Of a stretch of 64,000 nucleotides of DNA, positions 52,576 through 60,861 are shown piece by piece; position 1 is the first letter of the stretch; the number at the start of each line of letters is the position of its first letter. Source of the stretch: SABY01 sp964593705 (GTDB taxonomy: Bacteria; Bacteroidota; Bacteroidia; Bacteroidales; 4484-276); NCBI GenBank assembly GCA_964593705.1, contig CAZQIV010000007.1:29743-93742 (forward strand), read 5' to 3'. The notes beneath the pieces are model-generated. The model was not told where the DNA came from, ran no database searches, and worked only from the letters and a program-made list of their open reading frames with translations. A program made the position numbers and the translations under genes.

Positions 52576-53589
52576 ATGAAACCTAAATTTGCCACTTCTC
52601 TACACAAAGAAATTTTCACTACCCTGAAACCTTTCGAAGAAATTGAGTTTGAAGGGTATTCATTCCCACATTTCAATAAAATCAGGGAAGCCTTAGAAAA
52701 AGCGTTTAGCCACTATCCGGGACTGCCATTGCGCAAAGCTGATTTTAGCATGTATTACCGGGTACACGACAAGAGTTACCTCGATGATTTGTTGTTGCTT
52801 TCGCAGGATAAAAAGCCATCCGGGGAAATTAGGCGGACCATCGAGTGTTCGGGGATGGAGTATGCAATTCCGGGGTATGAGTATTCACTCGGCGGTATGG
52901 TTGAGGCCATCGACCAGATAAAATCAGGGAACTTAGAAAGAGCTTATCTTTTCAATGTTGGAGGCCATCATGCGCATATCCAATATGCCCATGGCTATAG
53001 TTTGCTCAACACCCAGGCTGCTGCCATCCGCTATGCACAGGATAAAGGGTTTACCAAAATTCTGAACATCGACTGGGATATTCATCATGGTGATGGTACC
53101 CAGGAGATTTTTGAAAACGATCCAGATGTGCATCAAATCAGTATTCACAGTGCAGTGGATTTGTACATGATGAAAGCTTCGGATATCCAAAAATGCACAA
53201 CTACCTACGCCGAAAAAAAAGGCCATTGCAATATCCCCGTTTTATGGGATGGCTTTGAGGATGATTTTTTTGAAGAAATCAACCTGCCCGGGAAATTTTA
53301 CCGCTCAGCCCAAATAAAGTCCGCTTTAAAGCAAGCACTTGAAAATGTTCCTTTTAAGCCTGACTTGATTTTTATCTTTTCGGGCTACGATGGCCACATC
53401 GATGATTGTGGTGACGGGGTTACAAATTACACCAATGCCGATTTTGAGGAAATGACAAGGATGGTTTTGGATTTTGCGAAAAAGGATGCACTTCCGGTAA
53501 TTTCGTTGCATGGCGGAGGATATGCCGATCCTCTTTCCATTACCATCGATGCTACCCTGGCACATGTTGAGGTGCTGGCGAATTATTGA
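52576..53589 (+). CDS. histone-deacetylase-superfamily deacetylase
   Basis: A 337-residue enzyme of the arginase/deacetylase fold. The catalytic His pair is H131-H132 in NVGGHHAHI. Zinc ligands are D168 and H170 in NIDWDIHHGDGTQEIF and D272 in FSGYDGHIDD. The family removes acetyl groups from small amines or proteins; bacterial members include acetoin-utilisation proteins and acetylpolyamine amidohydrolases. The exact substrate is unknown. All metal ligands are present and the length is typical. The C-terminal SLHGGGY block is the usual glycine-rich loop. Confidence 0.9.
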   Translation: MKPKFATSLHKEIFTTLKPFEEIEFEGYSFPHFNKIREALEKAFSHYPGLPLRKADFSMYYRVHDKSYLDDLLLLSQDKKPSGEIRRTIECSGMEYAIPGYEYSLGGMVEAIDQIKSGNLERAYLFNVGGHHAHIQYAHGYSLLNTQAAAIRYAQDKGFTKILNIDWDIHHGDGTQEIFENDPDVHQISIHSAVDLYMMKASDIQKCTTTYAEKKGHCNIPVLWDGFEDDFFEEINLPGKFYRSAQIKSALKQALENVPFKPDLIFIFSGYDGHIDDCGDGVTNYTNADFEEMTRMVLDFAKKDALPVISLHGGGYADPLSITIDATLAHVEVLANY

Positions 53590-53852
53590 TTAAAACCAAT
53601 TAACGGTGTCACTGTTATTTTAAAACCCGGTACAGCTTGCCCCGATTTTTTCGGGGGATTTCGTAAGGGAAGCGGTTCATCGGTAATGGACAATAGAGTG
53701 ATGGCGCAACTTCCCGCATTGGTGCGGGACAGGCTATATTGAGTTGTGCAGTAACCGCTGGGATTAATTACACTACAATACCGAAAACTCATACTGAGTA
53801 TAAAAGGACATGAATGCCATTGCGGTAACATAGATTACTTGACCCTGCCATC
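53590..53852. other. intergenic region without recognised gene
   Basis: Contains the hairpin CCCCGATTTTTTCGGGG (53640-53656) and CCCGCATTGGTGCGGG (53713-53728). A reverse open frame of 82 codons crosses both hairpins and has no recognisable domain, so it is not called. Confidence 0.5.
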
Positions 53853-54238
53853 CTATTTCAAATATTTCCGTGTTTCAACTTCCTGCAAAATGCTCATTTG
53901 TTGTATTGCAATCTGGTTTAATTTAACGCTGCTTTTGTTCTATGTTTTCGTTGATAAAAACAGCATTTAGGTTTTCCATATTCGACAAACAAATCAGTTC
54001 GGCGACATAGTAAATGCATTTAAACCCGATTCTTTTTTAAACCCCTCGAATTCGAGGGGTTTAAAACCAGGATTGTATAATGTTTCCCAGATGCCCAAAT
54101 ATTCGATAGTATTGCGGTTTCGCATCCAATTACCAATTACAGCACTTGTGTCATCAGTTTTATATTTAGCAATATCGGTCAACGAAATATTATTGTCCTC
54201 ATGTATTTTCAGAATGGTAACATCTGTTTATTTTTCAT
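53853..54238 (-). pseudogene. decayed KilA-N domain gene
   Basis: The reverse strand reads VTILKIHEDNNISLTDIAKY then NWMRNRNTIEYLGIWETLYN and FEGFKKESGLNAFTMSP, the N-terminal two thirds of a KilA-N domain. No ATG is in that frame; an ATG in another frame (MKNKQ) lies just upstream, so a frameshift is present. After FTMSP the frame stops, but in other frames ELICLSNMENLNAVFINENI and LNQIAIQQMSILQ appear, which match the C-terminal tail of KilA-N proteins. The middle is deleted and at least two frameshifts occur. KilA-N proteins are phage or mobile-island DNA-binding factors. Confidence 0.75.
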
Positions 54239-55242
54239 CGTATTGCATTAACAGTTTGATATTTTGATGCAAAAATCTGTTCATTCCCGGCAGGCAATGT
54301 AATTTCTACCATAGACTGATTTTTAAATTTACATAGAATAATTCCTATGGCAGGGTTTTCTGATTCTTGTTTCTCAAACCGATCGAAGTAATTCACATAC
54401 ATCTGCATTTGACCTAAGTCCTGGTGTGTGAGTTTGCCAATCTTTAAATCAATAAGTACAAAACACTTGAGTATCCTATTAAAAAATACCAAATCAACCC
54501 TGTAATGTTCCTCATCGAAGGTAAATCTTACTTGCCTCCCGCCAAAGAAAAACCCTTTGCCTAATTCAATCATAAACTTCTCAATCTGGTTTATAATCGC
54601 GGTTTCTAATTCTGTTTCGGAGTAGTAGGTTTTTTCCTCCAATCCTAAGAATTCCAATATTAACGGATCTTTTATTATATCGTGTGGTTTCTCTATACTT
54701 TGACCTTTCTGAGACAATTCAAACACTTTTTGTTTATTTCTGCTTATAGCCAAACGCTCGAACAAACCCGTATTATATTGTCTTTTCAGCTCTTTTGTTC
54801 CCCAGTTGTTTTGTAATGCTTCTATTTCGTAAAATCTTCTTTCAAGGTCATTTTCTATCCGCGATAAAAATACATAATGACTCCACGATAGAAACTGATT
54901 GGGCAATTTCCGAGAAAGATTCTCGGAAATTAAACGATTTTCCAATATCCGAGAACCCTTCTCGGATATTTGTATTTGGTTCATATATGTCAAATAAAAT
55001 TTCCGCATATTCTCCAAATTATCAACAGAAAACCCTTTGCCCAGTTTTTGTGTTAAATCCGAGGAAACATGTTCAAGTAACTGAGTCCCGTATTCGGCCT
55101 TTTCTTTTCCTGATTGCAACTCGTTAACAATCATTTTTCCAATTGAATAGTAGGTGAGTATCATGCTCGTATTCGTGGTTTTCAAAACGAATTTGCGTGC
55201 ACTTTCAATCAGATCAATAATTTTTCTACTTAATTCTATCAT
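54235..55242 (-). CDS. YhcG/DUF1016-type PDDEXK nuclease, C-terminus shortened
   Basis: A 335-residue protein. The N-terminal helical domain (residues 1-150) has LTYYSIGKMIVNE and the block FLSWSHYVFLSRIEND, as in DUF1016 proteins. The C-terminal nuclease domain has DPLILEFLGL, GFFFGGRQVRFTFDEEHYRVDLVFFN and the catalytic LIDLKIG. The PD-(D/E)xK core is therefore complete. The family C-terminus normally runs on after FASKYQ for another 15-20 residues; here it becomes TVNAIR and stops at the edge of the KilA-N remnant, as if a deletion joined the two. YhcG-type proteins occur in mobile and defence islands, sometimes beside restriction systems. Confidence 0.85.
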   Translation of the reverse strand: MIELSRKIIDLIESARKFVLKTTNTSMILTYYSIGKMIVNELQSGKEKAEYGTQLLEHVSSDLTQKLGKGFSVDNLENMRKFYLTYMNQIQISEKGSRILENRLISENLSRKLPNQFLSWSHYVFLSRIENDLERRFYEIEALQNNWGTKELKRQYNTGLFERLAISRNKQKVFELSQKGQSIEKPHDIIKDPLILEFLGLEEKTYYSETELETAIINQIEKFMIELGKGFFFGGRQVRFTFDEEHYRVDLVFFNRILKCFVLIDLKIGKLTHQDLGQMQMYVNYFDRFEKQESENPAIGIILCKFKNQSMVEITLPAGNEQIFASKYQTVNAIR

Positions 55243-55379
55243 GGTTTTAATTTCTTAATAAAAATATTAATACTCACACCCTGCATTTTTATCATCAAAT
55301 ATATCAATCATCCCTGATAATTACCATACAATAAGAAAAGGGCTTGTGAATCTCACAAACCCAAAACAGTGTCGGATAT

Positions 55380-56735
55380 TTACAGTTTGAAATTACTAAC
55401 AAAATAATCGATATACTCCGGGATTTTCGTCCCGAGGAAGTAGGGTAAATTCATCAATACATAAGGTGTGCCTGCCGGGGTTTTTGCTTTTTCTATTTTA
55501 AATTCTCCCTCATAAACCCTAACGGCATAAGGATGATTGGACAAATCGATAAATTGATGCAATGATTTGAGGCTACCGGTACTGCCGGATTTTATTTCGA
55601 TAGGAATAATTTTATCCCTATATTTTAAAACTAAATCAACCTCCGATGAGGATTGTTTTTTTTCGCGTACCCAAAAATGTGGTTTGTTATTGCTTATCGA
55701 ATTTAAGGATATCAATTCCTGTGTTACCAAATGTGGTACAATAGCTCCTTTGTATGCTGAACTCAGATTTTTTAATCCAATCATCTCAGACTGTAAGCCT
55801 AAAATATGGTTAACCAAACCCGTGTCGAGGTATTGCAGCCTTGGTGATTTTTTTAAATCAGCCTGAATTGGAATTTCGATATTTGTGCTTGGATAGATGA
55901 GTTGAATAATTTTCGCATCATCCAAACTCCTCAGGCCTTCACCTACCTCCCGGGAACGGTAATTTGAATTGCCAAAGTTTTGGAATTTTATTCGCTTGTC
56001 GATATAAAAATGTGCAGTAGCCATAATATGCTTTATCACCTTTCGCCCGATTTCATTTGTTGCATACTTTTCAACATCATTTTTATAGGTTTGCCAAATG
56101 CTTTCATAAATTGCCGGCAATCCTATCAGGCTATACTTGTTTTCAATAAATACCTTAACAACCTCCGGCATTCCTCCAATAATTGCGTATTGGTTAAATA
56201 AATCCAACAAAACTTTATGCGCAAAAGGCTGCATCGGGATTTTATTCATTTGCTCTATTGCAGAAAGATGTTTTATGGCTTCCAGATATTCTAAAAAATT
56301 AAGCGGATAGAGATATAAATATTCAACCCTGCCAACCGGGAATCCGGGCACATTCTTCATTGCAAACTCCAATAATGATCCCGCTGATATCACGTGTAAA
56401 TCCGGAATATCTTCATAAAAATAGCGCAACAAATGAATAGCTTTTGGCGACTCCTGGATTTCATCAATAAACAATAATGTGTCTCCCATTTTGGAAGTTA
56501 TGTTTTTCGACAGAAATATGGAATCAACTATTGACTTCACATTATCGGATTGTTCAAAAAAACTCCGGTCATCCGATTTTTCAAGATTTAAAATTATGTG
56601 TTGCTTGTAAGTTTTGGCAAATTCTTTTATGAGCGTGGTTTTCCCTACCTGCCGGGCTCCTCGCAAAATAAGCGGCTTTCGGTTGGAATTATTTTTCCAA
56701 TGAGTCAATTGATCTATTATCGCCCTTTTAAACAT
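55380..56735 (-). CDS. AAA ATPase with DUF4143 domain
   Basis: A 451-residue protein. Walker A GARQVGKT at 26-33, Walker B LLFIDEIQES, and the sensor-like VISAGSLLEF. The C-terminal DUF4143 part has SEVDLVLKYRDKIIPIEIKSG, a PD-(D/E)xK-like nuclease-fold motif. Such ATPases are common, variable genes in Bacteroidota and archaea, often in several copies per genome. Their function is unknown, though they occur in mobile and defence islands. A six-copy 33-bp iterated sequence lies directly upstream and overlaps the likely promoter. Confidence 0.88.
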   Translation of the reverse strand: MFKRAIIDQLTHWKNNSNRKPLILRGARQVGKTTLIKEFAKTYKQHIILNLEKSDDRSFFEQSDNVKSIVDSIFLSKNITSKMGDTLLFIDEIQESPKAIHLLRYFYEDIPDLHVISAGSLLEFAMKNVPGFPVGRVEYLYLYPLNFLEYLEAIKHLSAIEQMNKIPMQPFAHKVLLDLFNQYAIIGGMPEVVKVFIENKYSLIGLPAIYESIWQTYKNDVEKYATNEIGRKVIKHIMATAHFYIDKRIKFQNFGNSNYRSREVGEGLRSLDDAKIIQLIYPSTNIEIPIQADLKKSPRLQYLDTGLVNHILGLQSEMIGLKNLSSAYKGAIVPHLVTQELISLNSISNNKPHFWVREKKQSSSEVDLVLKYRDKIIPIEIKSGSTGSLKSLHQFIDLSNHPYAVRVYEGEFKIEKAKTPAGTPYVLMNLPYFLGTKIPEYIDYFVSNFKL

Positions 56736-56762
56736 GCTATAAATCCCTTTCGAAAATTCTAA

Positions 56763-56948
56763 TTTGTAACAAAGTCAGGGCAAATATACACAAAGTTTGT
56801 AACAAAGTCAGGGCAGTTTATTCAAAATCTTGTAACAAAGTCAGGGCAGTTTAATCAAAATCTTGTAACAAAGTCAGGGCAGTTTAATCAAAATCTTGTA
56901 ACAAAGTCAGGGCAGATATGGTGATTTCTTGTAACAAAGTCAGGGCAG
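56763..56948. promoter_or_regulatory. six iterated sites with exact 33-bp period upstream of the ATPase gene
   Basis: TTGTAACAAAGTCAGGGCA occurs six times, starting at 56764, 56797, 56830, 56863, 56896 and 56929. The 19-20 bp core is invariant and the 13-bp linkers vary. The core contains the palindrome TTGTAACAA. On the gene strand, TATATTTG (56779-56786, a -7-like TAnnTTTG box) lies between the first two copies. An operator or iteron array for the ATPase gene is inferred. Confidence 0.85.
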
Positions 56949-57090
56949 TTTGTGAAATAAGTATGACTTTACTTCACATTAATACTCTGATTTTAATCTC
57001 AAATTCTTAATTTAAAACTTGTGTTTGAAAACCAAAAAAGGCTGCCTTATAATATTAATGGCAGCCTTTTATAAAAATGTATTTTGGATA

Positions 57091-57936
57091 TTATTCGGTG
57101 TAATTGGTGTCAGGATATAAGTACCAGTCTTCATTTTCTGTTCCTCCAGACTCGGCCCAAGAAGCAAAATTTGGATATGCATCCAGGAACAATGCTTTCT
57201 CTATTGGGATGGCAAATTCCTCTGCTTCAATTTCAAGTCCCCAGGGTAAGTTACCTTCAGTTAAATAATTATATTGAGGAACTGTAAATGGTGTAACATC
57301 TGATGGAGCGAATCCGGCTGAATGGATTTCTATTTCAACGCCACCTTGTGTAGGTGCAATAAACCAGCAAATCCAAATGTTGCCAGAATCATTTATTTCA
57401 AATTCAACTTCAAAATTTTCTCCTTCAGGTGGTAAATCCATCATGAATGGGCTGTTACCTTCAAGTGCCTCGCCGTTTATTGTAAGATTCGAATTATCAA
57501 TTCTTGTATAAGTTCCGCTGCCTTCGAAGTAAAACATCAATCCTATCCTTGTACTTAAACTTCCACCTCTATTCATTACAGTTGTAGAAAATGAACCCCA
57601 CATCTGGTTATTATTCCAATCCAGGTACAATTTGGTTCTTAATATTACATCATTAAAATCGTAATCCCCTTGAGATGGATAAAGATCTTCAAACATAGCA
57701 AAATAGTATTTATTAGAGGATGGATATTCTTTTAACACACTTCCGGATTTGAGTCCTGAAGATTTGGTGTTAATGTTGATTACCTGGTTGGTGAGCGAAT
57801 TCCAAACCAAGGGATTGGAAATGTTCAATTCGTTCATTTTATCTTTGTTCGACAATTCTCCTTGTTCAATGGTGTCTTTTGTGCAACCAACAAAGAGCAG
57901 AATAATTAATGCAATGAATAATGAATTTTTTAGCAT
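57091..57936 (-). CDS. LruC-domain lipoprotein
   Basis: A 281-residue lipoprotein with signal MLKNSLFIALIILLFVGCT (lipobox FVGC). The mature part has FAMFEDLYPSQGDYDFNDVI, the hallmark start of the LruC (DUF4842) domain, and the ending LPWGLEIEAEEFAIPIEKAL with DAYPNFASWAESGGTENEDW. Leptospira LruC is an outer-membrane lipoprotein; Bacteroidota members are surface proteins of unknown role. The gene stands alone, convergent with nothing close. No catalytic motif is visible. Confidence 0.88.
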   Translation of the reverse strand: MLKNSLFIALIILLFVGCTKDTIEQGELSNKDKMNELNISNPLVWNSLTNQVININTKSSGLKSGSVLKEYPSSNKYYFAMFEDLYPSQGDYDFNDVILRTKLYLDWNNNQMWGSFSTTVMNRGGSLSTRIGLMFYFEGSGTYTRIDNSNLTINGEALEGNSPFMMDLPPEGENFEVEFEINDSGNIWICWFIAPTQGGVEIEIHSAGFAPSDVTPFTVPQYNYLTEGNLPWGLEIEAEEFAIPIEKALFLDAYPNFASWAESGGTENEDWYLYPDTNYTE

Positions 57937-58159
57937 GACAAATAAATTTGGTTAAATAATAATGATACCGGCTTACAAAAAAAGAGCCAAATCATATAAC
58001 ATCCTGATATAGTTTGGTGTATGAATTTAAAACGCAAAAATTGTTTCCAAAATTTACGTTTTTATTCTAATAATGAAAAGGGACAATAAACGTGATTTCT
58101 ATTTAGTGCCTTAACTTTGTTGATTTTTTAAAGTAAAGCCCTGACTCAAAAAAAACTGA

Positions 58160-58215
58160 ATTGCAAAAAAAATCCGGGTAACTTCACCTTTCGATGAAAT
58201 TTCCCGGGTTATTAT
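58160..58215 (-). terminator. terminator of tryptophanase gene
   Basis: On the reverse strand, CCGGG and CCCGG form the base of an interrupted hairpin with TTTCA/TGAA inside, then T8. It lies 20-75 bp after the tryptophanase stop. Confidence 0.65.
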
Positions 58216-58236
58216 TTTTATCAAAATCAAATACAG

Positions 58237-59640
58237 CTATACCTGCGCCTTCATCACTTCAGCTTCCACCCGTTCAAGTTCCACGGTGAAGTGCCTCATG
58301 ATTGGGGCTTCTTTAATTATTCTTACCCCGGTTTTTATGGTGTTTCTTCGTTCGTACACATTGGCCAAAGTAGCGGCAATATATTCGATATGATTGTTGG
58401 TGTAAACCCGGCGGGGAATAGCCAGCCTTAGCAATTCCAAATCGGGATAGCGGTTTTCGCGGGTAATTGGGTCGCGGTCGGCAAGGATAGCTCCTATTTC
58501 CACACTACGCACACCACCTTCCAGATAAGTCTCGACAGCCAGTGTTTGTGCTGCAAACTGCTCCTTTGGGAAGTTGGGCAGGAAACGCCTGGCATCCACA
58601 AAAATTGCATGGCCGCCAAAGGGCTCCTGCACCGGGATGCCATACTCCATAAGTTTTTGCCCCAGATAGGCAACCTGCCTGATGCGGGTATCCAAATAGT
58701 CGAACTCGGTGCCCTCGTCCAGGCCTTGTGCCAAAGCATTCATATCGCGCCCCGACATACCGCCATAAGTAATGTACCCTTCGAACATGATGTTGAAAGT
58801 CTGCGCTTTTTTCCACAGCGCCTCTTCCCTAAAGCCGATAAATCCACCCATGTTTACGATAGCATCTTTCTTGCTGCTCATGGTCATAGCATCAGCACAG
58901 GTAAACATCTCTTTCACAATTTGTTTTACGCTTTTATTTTCGTAACCCGGTTCACGCATCTTGATGAAGTAAGCATTCTCGGCAAAACGCGCTGAATCGA
59001 AGACCACACGAATACCGTAGGTCTGAGCGAGGTCGTAAACTTCTTTTATGTTTTTCATCGAAACGGGCTGACCACCCGACGAGTTGCAGGTTACCGTAAC
59101 AATAATCATTGGAATCCGCTCGCGGGGGTATTTTTTGAGTACCGCTTCCAGTTTGTACAAGTCGATATTCCCCTTAAAAGGATGTTGAACCTGGGTGTCG
59201 AAGGCTTCATCGATGGTGCAGTCGATGGCGCTTGCCTTACGAAACTCGATATGTCCTTTGGTAGTGTCGAAATGTGAGTTTCCGGGAACAATATCGCCTT
59301 CTTTTACAAGTGCCGAAAAAAGTACGTTTTCGGCAGCTCGTCCCTGGTGGGTAGGGAGGAAATAGGGAAAGCCCAGAATTTCCGTAATGGCATTTTTCAT
59401 TTTGTAATAGGATGATGCGCCAGCATAACTCTCATCGCCCAGCATCATCTCCGACCACTGTTTGTCGCTCATAGCGCCGGTTCCCGAATCGGTAAGTAGA
59501 TCGATAAATACCTGCTCGCTTTTTAGATTAAACAAATTATATTTGGCTTCTTTGAGCCACTGTTCGCGTTCTTCACGGGTACTTTTTTTGATGGTTTCAA
59601 CCATCTTTATTTTAAAAGATTCTGCAAAAGGTAAATCCAT
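58237..59640 (-). CDS. tnaA: tryptophanase
   Basis: A 467-residue PLP enzyme. It splits tryptophan into indole, pyruvate and ammonia. IDLLTDSGTGAMSDKQW and FLPTHQGRAAEN are shared with tyrosine phenol-lyase; FDTTKGH, DSARFAENAYF and GVRSVEIG instead of YFTTTRYH, DATRCVEN and SMERG favour tryptophanase. The PLP lysine is K258 in MSSKKDAI. Cytosolic tetramer. Indole is a signalling molecule in gut and sediment communities. No TnaC-like leader peptide or permease was found nearby. Length agrees with the family. Confidence 0.9.
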   Translation of the reverse strand: MDLPFAESFKIKMVETIKKSTREEREQWLKEAKYNLFNLKSEQVFIDLLTDSGTGAMSDKQWSEMMLGDESYAGASSYYKMKNAITEILGFPYFLPTHQGRAAENVLFSALVKEGDIVPGNSHFDTTKGHIEFRKASAIDCTIDEAFDTQVQHPFKGNIDLYKLEAVLKKYPRERIPMIIVTVTCNSSGGQPVSMKNIKEVYDLAQTYGIRVVFDSARFAENAYFIKMREPGYENKSVKQIVKEMFTCADAMTMSSKKDAIVNMGGFIGFREEALWKKAQTFNIMFEGYITYGGMSGRDMNALAQGLDEGTEFDYLDTRIRQVAYLGQKLMEYGIPVQEPFGGHAIFVDARRFLPNFPKEQFAAQTLAVETYLEGGVRSVEIGAILADRDPITRENRYPDLELLRLAIPRRVYTNNHIEYIAATLANVYERRNTIKTGVRIIKEAPIMRHFTVELERVEAEVMKAQV

Positions 59641-60460
59641 GATCTTATTTTTTTGAAAGTAATAATGAAATAAATTGTAATAAAAAAATTGACCGGATGG
59701 CCGAACGGATGGAGATTAGCAGTAGGGATATGCGTCCCTGTTTTTGATATTCAGGAAAATGTGCTTGCTTTTAATGTTCAATTCATCAACAAAACCTATC
59801 ATAACCGATGATTTTTATTTCATGACAAAAATAAATTATTTTTCTCAATAAATTGCAACCCTTACTTTTATGGCTTGTCATTGAGAGGGTTTATGGTTGA
59901 GTGGGTTTCTGGTTTACATTTTAAGGTACTGTGCATCAGAAATCCGAAAAATTATAACAGTTATTCAATCGGCTTAGAAACTCTGACAGGGTTTTAAACC
60001 CTGTCAGAGTTCAAGTCTTCAGCAAAAGGAAAAATACGCAAAAGATGAGTTAAATTTTAGGATGAGAATATTCCCGGTAGCGCAAGTTGCCGGGATTTTT
60101 TGCAATTTTATCTAAAAGTACTATGATTTTGAATGGTTGAGAGGGTTTATAGTTGAGAGGGTTTTTGGTTTACATTTGAAGGTGCTGTGCATCAGAAACC
60201 CGAAAATTATAACAAATATTCGATCGGCTTAGAAACTCTGACAGGGTTTAAAACCCTGTCAGAGTTCAAGGTTTTCGGGGAATCCTGTCAGAGTTCAAGT
60301 CTTCAGCAAAAGGTAAAATACGTAAAAGATGAGTTAAATTTTAGGATGAGAATATTCCCGGTAGCGCAAGTTGCCGGGATTTTTTTTAATTATTTTATAA
60401 AACGATTAAAATGTAATATCATCAATCTTGTTAAATTTGTGTCATCAAAGCTTAATTAAA
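59641..60460. repeat. tandem duplicated non-coding units ending in terminators
   Basis: Unit 1 (59881-60108) and unit 2 (60137-60390) are close direct copies. Both contain AACTCTGACAGGGTTT / AAACCCTGTCAGAGTT (59979-60011 and 60236-60268) and end in TCCCGGTAGCGCAAGTTGCC then GGGA and T6 or longer, which are rho-independent terminators (60072-60101, 60357-60387). A third palindrome lies at 60654-60686. No reading frame is conserved. They may be small RNA genes or a repeat carrying terminators. 59641-59880 shows nothing else. Confidence 0.65.
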
Positions 60461-60616
60461 ATGGATATTCGAACACGAAAAATGGCTTTTGTTGAAAGAT
60501 TTTTAAGTATCAATGATGAAGATCTGATCAACAGCTAAGAGATATTTTTGATTATTATTCCTTCCGGGCAAACACTAATGTGGCTCATAATATCATCAAA
60601 AAAATTTTGCAACTGA
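60461..60616 (+). pseudogene. collapsed toxin-antitoxin pair remnant
   Basis: An ATG at 60461 opens 25 codons, MDIRTRKMAFVERFLSINDE then DLINS and stop, like the N-terminus of small antitoxins in Bacteroidota. In another frame the DNA from 60528 reads QQLRDIFDYYSFRANTNVA then HNIIKKILQLK, resembling the first helices of a RelE/ParE toxin (usually LREIFDYY...AxxIIxxI). The end of the antitoxin and start of the toxin are missing, and the toxin ends at the third CTGACAGGGTTT palindrome. A deletion remnant of a toxin-antitoxin operon is likely. Confidence 0.55.
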
Positions 60617-60861
60617 AACTCAAAAACTATTTCAATTGTTCGATCGGCTCTAAAACTCTGACAGGGTTTTAAACCCTGTCAGAGTTGCGCAGGAAAAAAA
60701 CGAAAATAACTACTTCTTAGATCTAACTTGTTTTTTCCTTTTCCATAAACTAAGTAAAATCAACCAATTGCCCTTCCCGGTTTACAAATTGCACATTACT
60801 CTTTAAATACTTTAGTACATTTGTACACGTATTTTATCTCTCACAACTAAACACTTAAAGT

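Noticed and set aside
53583..53831. Reverse-strand 82-residue protein after the deacetylase gene
   Set aside because: The frame crosses two palindromes, has no domain and overlaps the end of a confident gene.
56763..56948. CRISPR array upstream of the ATPase gene
   Set aside because: The repeated core is only 19-20 bp with 13-bp linkers, two of which are identical, and no cas genes are near. An iterated operator fits better.
58237..59640. Tyrosine phenol-lyase
   Set aside because: Blocks FDTTKGH, DSARFAENAYF and SVEIG match tryptophanase rather than tyrosine phenol-lyase.
60187..60459. 90-residue frame across the duplicated unit
   Set aside because: It is not conserved in the first copy of the unit and runs through a palindrome and terminator.
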